This document shows positions 62,722 to 64,000 of a stretch of DNA of 64,000 nt, one piece after another (the stretch's first letter is position 1; each line of letters begins with the position of its first letter). Source of the stretch: Symbiodinium kawagutii (lineage: Eukaryota > Sar > Dinophyceae > Suessiales > Symbiodiniaceae); contig VSDK01009033.1 in the NCBI GenBank assembly GCA_009767595.1, positions 242,772 through 306,771 of the forward strand, given 5' to 3'. The notes under the pieces were generated by a model. The model worked only from the letters and a program-made list of their open reading frames with translations. It was not told the origin of the DNA and searched no databases. Made by a program: the position numbers and the translations under genes.

Positions 62722-64000
62722 CTCCGATCCCGTAGAGGGGAGATATGTCAGAGACATGGTCTGTAAACATTCATGTTCATTACCTGAAAATACCAAAGAT
62801 ATTTATAAGATATATCAAAAAACATGCACAAATACAAATGCGCTCTCATGCATCATCCTGCAGCCTTGCGTAATCAATGTATACATCAATATATGTATCG
62901 ATTAAGCAAATCCATAGATGTGACTTGTCACCCCAACATGCAGATCCAAACTTCGATCTGAGCACCGACCGTCACCCCAGAGCCAGGCCTGTGACGGCCT
63001 TTCCGTAGCTCACGTCCGTAGTCATCACGCTGGAAATGACTCTGAAAGACCTGAACTGGGACGACTAAGTCAGGTTTTCATCAATGAAAGATCTGGATAC
63101 TATCTGGCGCCGTAGCTTTTTGGAAGTTTATCATCAATGGTTTCAGGTATCCAGAATCAACGTTCCCAAGTCACAAACCAATGCAAATCATACGCCACGA
63201 CATGACATAAGCACAACCCATTTCACAATGCGAAGCATTCTCAGCGTCTTGGAGGTTGTCGTGGCATGCCAGTAGAAAACACCCAGCGACCCCCAACGTT
63301 CCGCCAAGTGGCACCATGACCACATAGAGCCCTAAGACTTCGAGCAAACGCAACAAAGAGACTCTTTGCCAATCTTCCCTAGGCGCTAGCAGAGATTGAA
63401 ACAATCCATGGGTTGCAACAGGTTGTACTCAGTCAACCTGGTATTACACGAGTGGTTGAAAGAATTTACAGGAAAGCTCTATAAGACGTAGTTCGAACCA
63501 GAGTTTAGTGTAGACGTTCCCATCAAACAACCGAACCCAAGAGCCAGACGATTGTACAACAAACTCTCGAGGCAATGGTGCACCCATGTGGGTAAACCCT
63601 GGTTGGATATTCGAGGTTGTATTTACTGCTCCCCACCTTGAATAAATCATCCGCCCCTGGACATGGGACTATACACCCGGAGTTCATGTAACCAACAATC
63701 ATTCATCTTGGGGCTGTGACCGAACATGCCGGAAATACAAGAACATACACTTGTTCTGACCAACTATGACGACGGAGTGTCCTCAGAAATGACGGGGACC
63801 AATGTAACCAAAAAAAGTGTCAAATGGTTGGTCAATTCTGCGTTGAGTTTTGACGACATTCCAAGTGTTGTGGATATAGACAAGCTATGTATATAGCAAA
63901 ATATTGAAATATTGAAATACATGCACGTACATGTATGTATGTATGTATGTATGTATGTATGTATGTATGTATGTATGCATGTATGCATGCATGCATGCAT
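62722..64000. other. Upstream part of gene 1 or its 5' flank; exons unresolved
   Basis: Two GC-richer islands, near 62980-63040 and 63230-63330, could hold minus-strand exons (VMTTDVSYGKAVTGLALG; GLYVVMVPLGGTLGVAGCFL), but competing frames prevent a call. Ends in a (GTAT)n array. Confidence 0.3.
63923..64000. repeat. (GTAT)n microsatellite reaching the window edge
   Basis: TGTATGTATGTA grading into GCATGCATGCAT; continues past the window. Confidence 0.95.

Overview
This is a stretch of nuclear genome from a dinoflagellate, most likely a Symbiodiniaceae-type alga. The evidence is in the sequence. Short exons (about 25-360 bp) of high third-position GC sit in long AT-rich introns full of microsatellites and short dispersed repeats. 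Introns end in AG and start with GT, GC or GA. All supportable coding sequence is on the minus strand, in head-to-tail genes. No prokaryotic operon, rRNA, tRNA, CRISPR array or large transposon coding region was seen. The window holds two short N-gaps (6940-6949, 28377-28390), so it is scaffold sequence.

Layout, reading the minus strand from high to low coordinates. Gene 1 (from the right part of the window to a TAA at 50560) has at least 18 exons. It reads as a multi-pass membrane protein. Its last third carries a pattern (SEKASRVAPLVNSW ... DHDRQYVVQYII ... SEAGFYLKGVRLTA) that I recall, unverified, from a large uncharacterised dinoflagellate family. Its 5' end probably lies beyond 62.7 kb. 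Gene 2 (ATG near 49953 to TGA at 16601) is modelled as 46 exons and about 1,430 codons. I recognise no catalytic family in it. Gene 3 (ATG at 15988 to TGA at 1579) has about 18 exons. Several of them encode variants of one short helical motif (D-L/F-F-A-x-A-x-x-x-A), which suggests a helical-repeat protein, possibly of the OPR/RAP organellar RNA-binding type. That function is inference only.

The two intergenic gaps (50559-49971 and 16600-16018) are almost the same length, about 585 bp. Each ends in an AG followed by a short leader and an ATG, as expected for spliced-leader trans-splicing.

Between exons there are two families of roughly 100-bp inverted-repeat (MITE-like) elements, A with eight copies and B with seven. 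There are also several minisatellites (11, 13, 23, 24, 40, 80 and 101 bp units) and many (CAT)n/(GAT)n, (TA)n, (CATC)n and (GTAT)n arrays. Three B copies lie within 20 bp of a predicted 3' splice site. Many exons sit where flanking intron sequence flips from CCATCAACC-rich to GGTTGATGG-rich.

All gene models were built by eye from reading frame, codon bias and splice phase. Because GT, GC and GA donors were all allowed, individual boundaries may be wrong even where the exon itself is sound.
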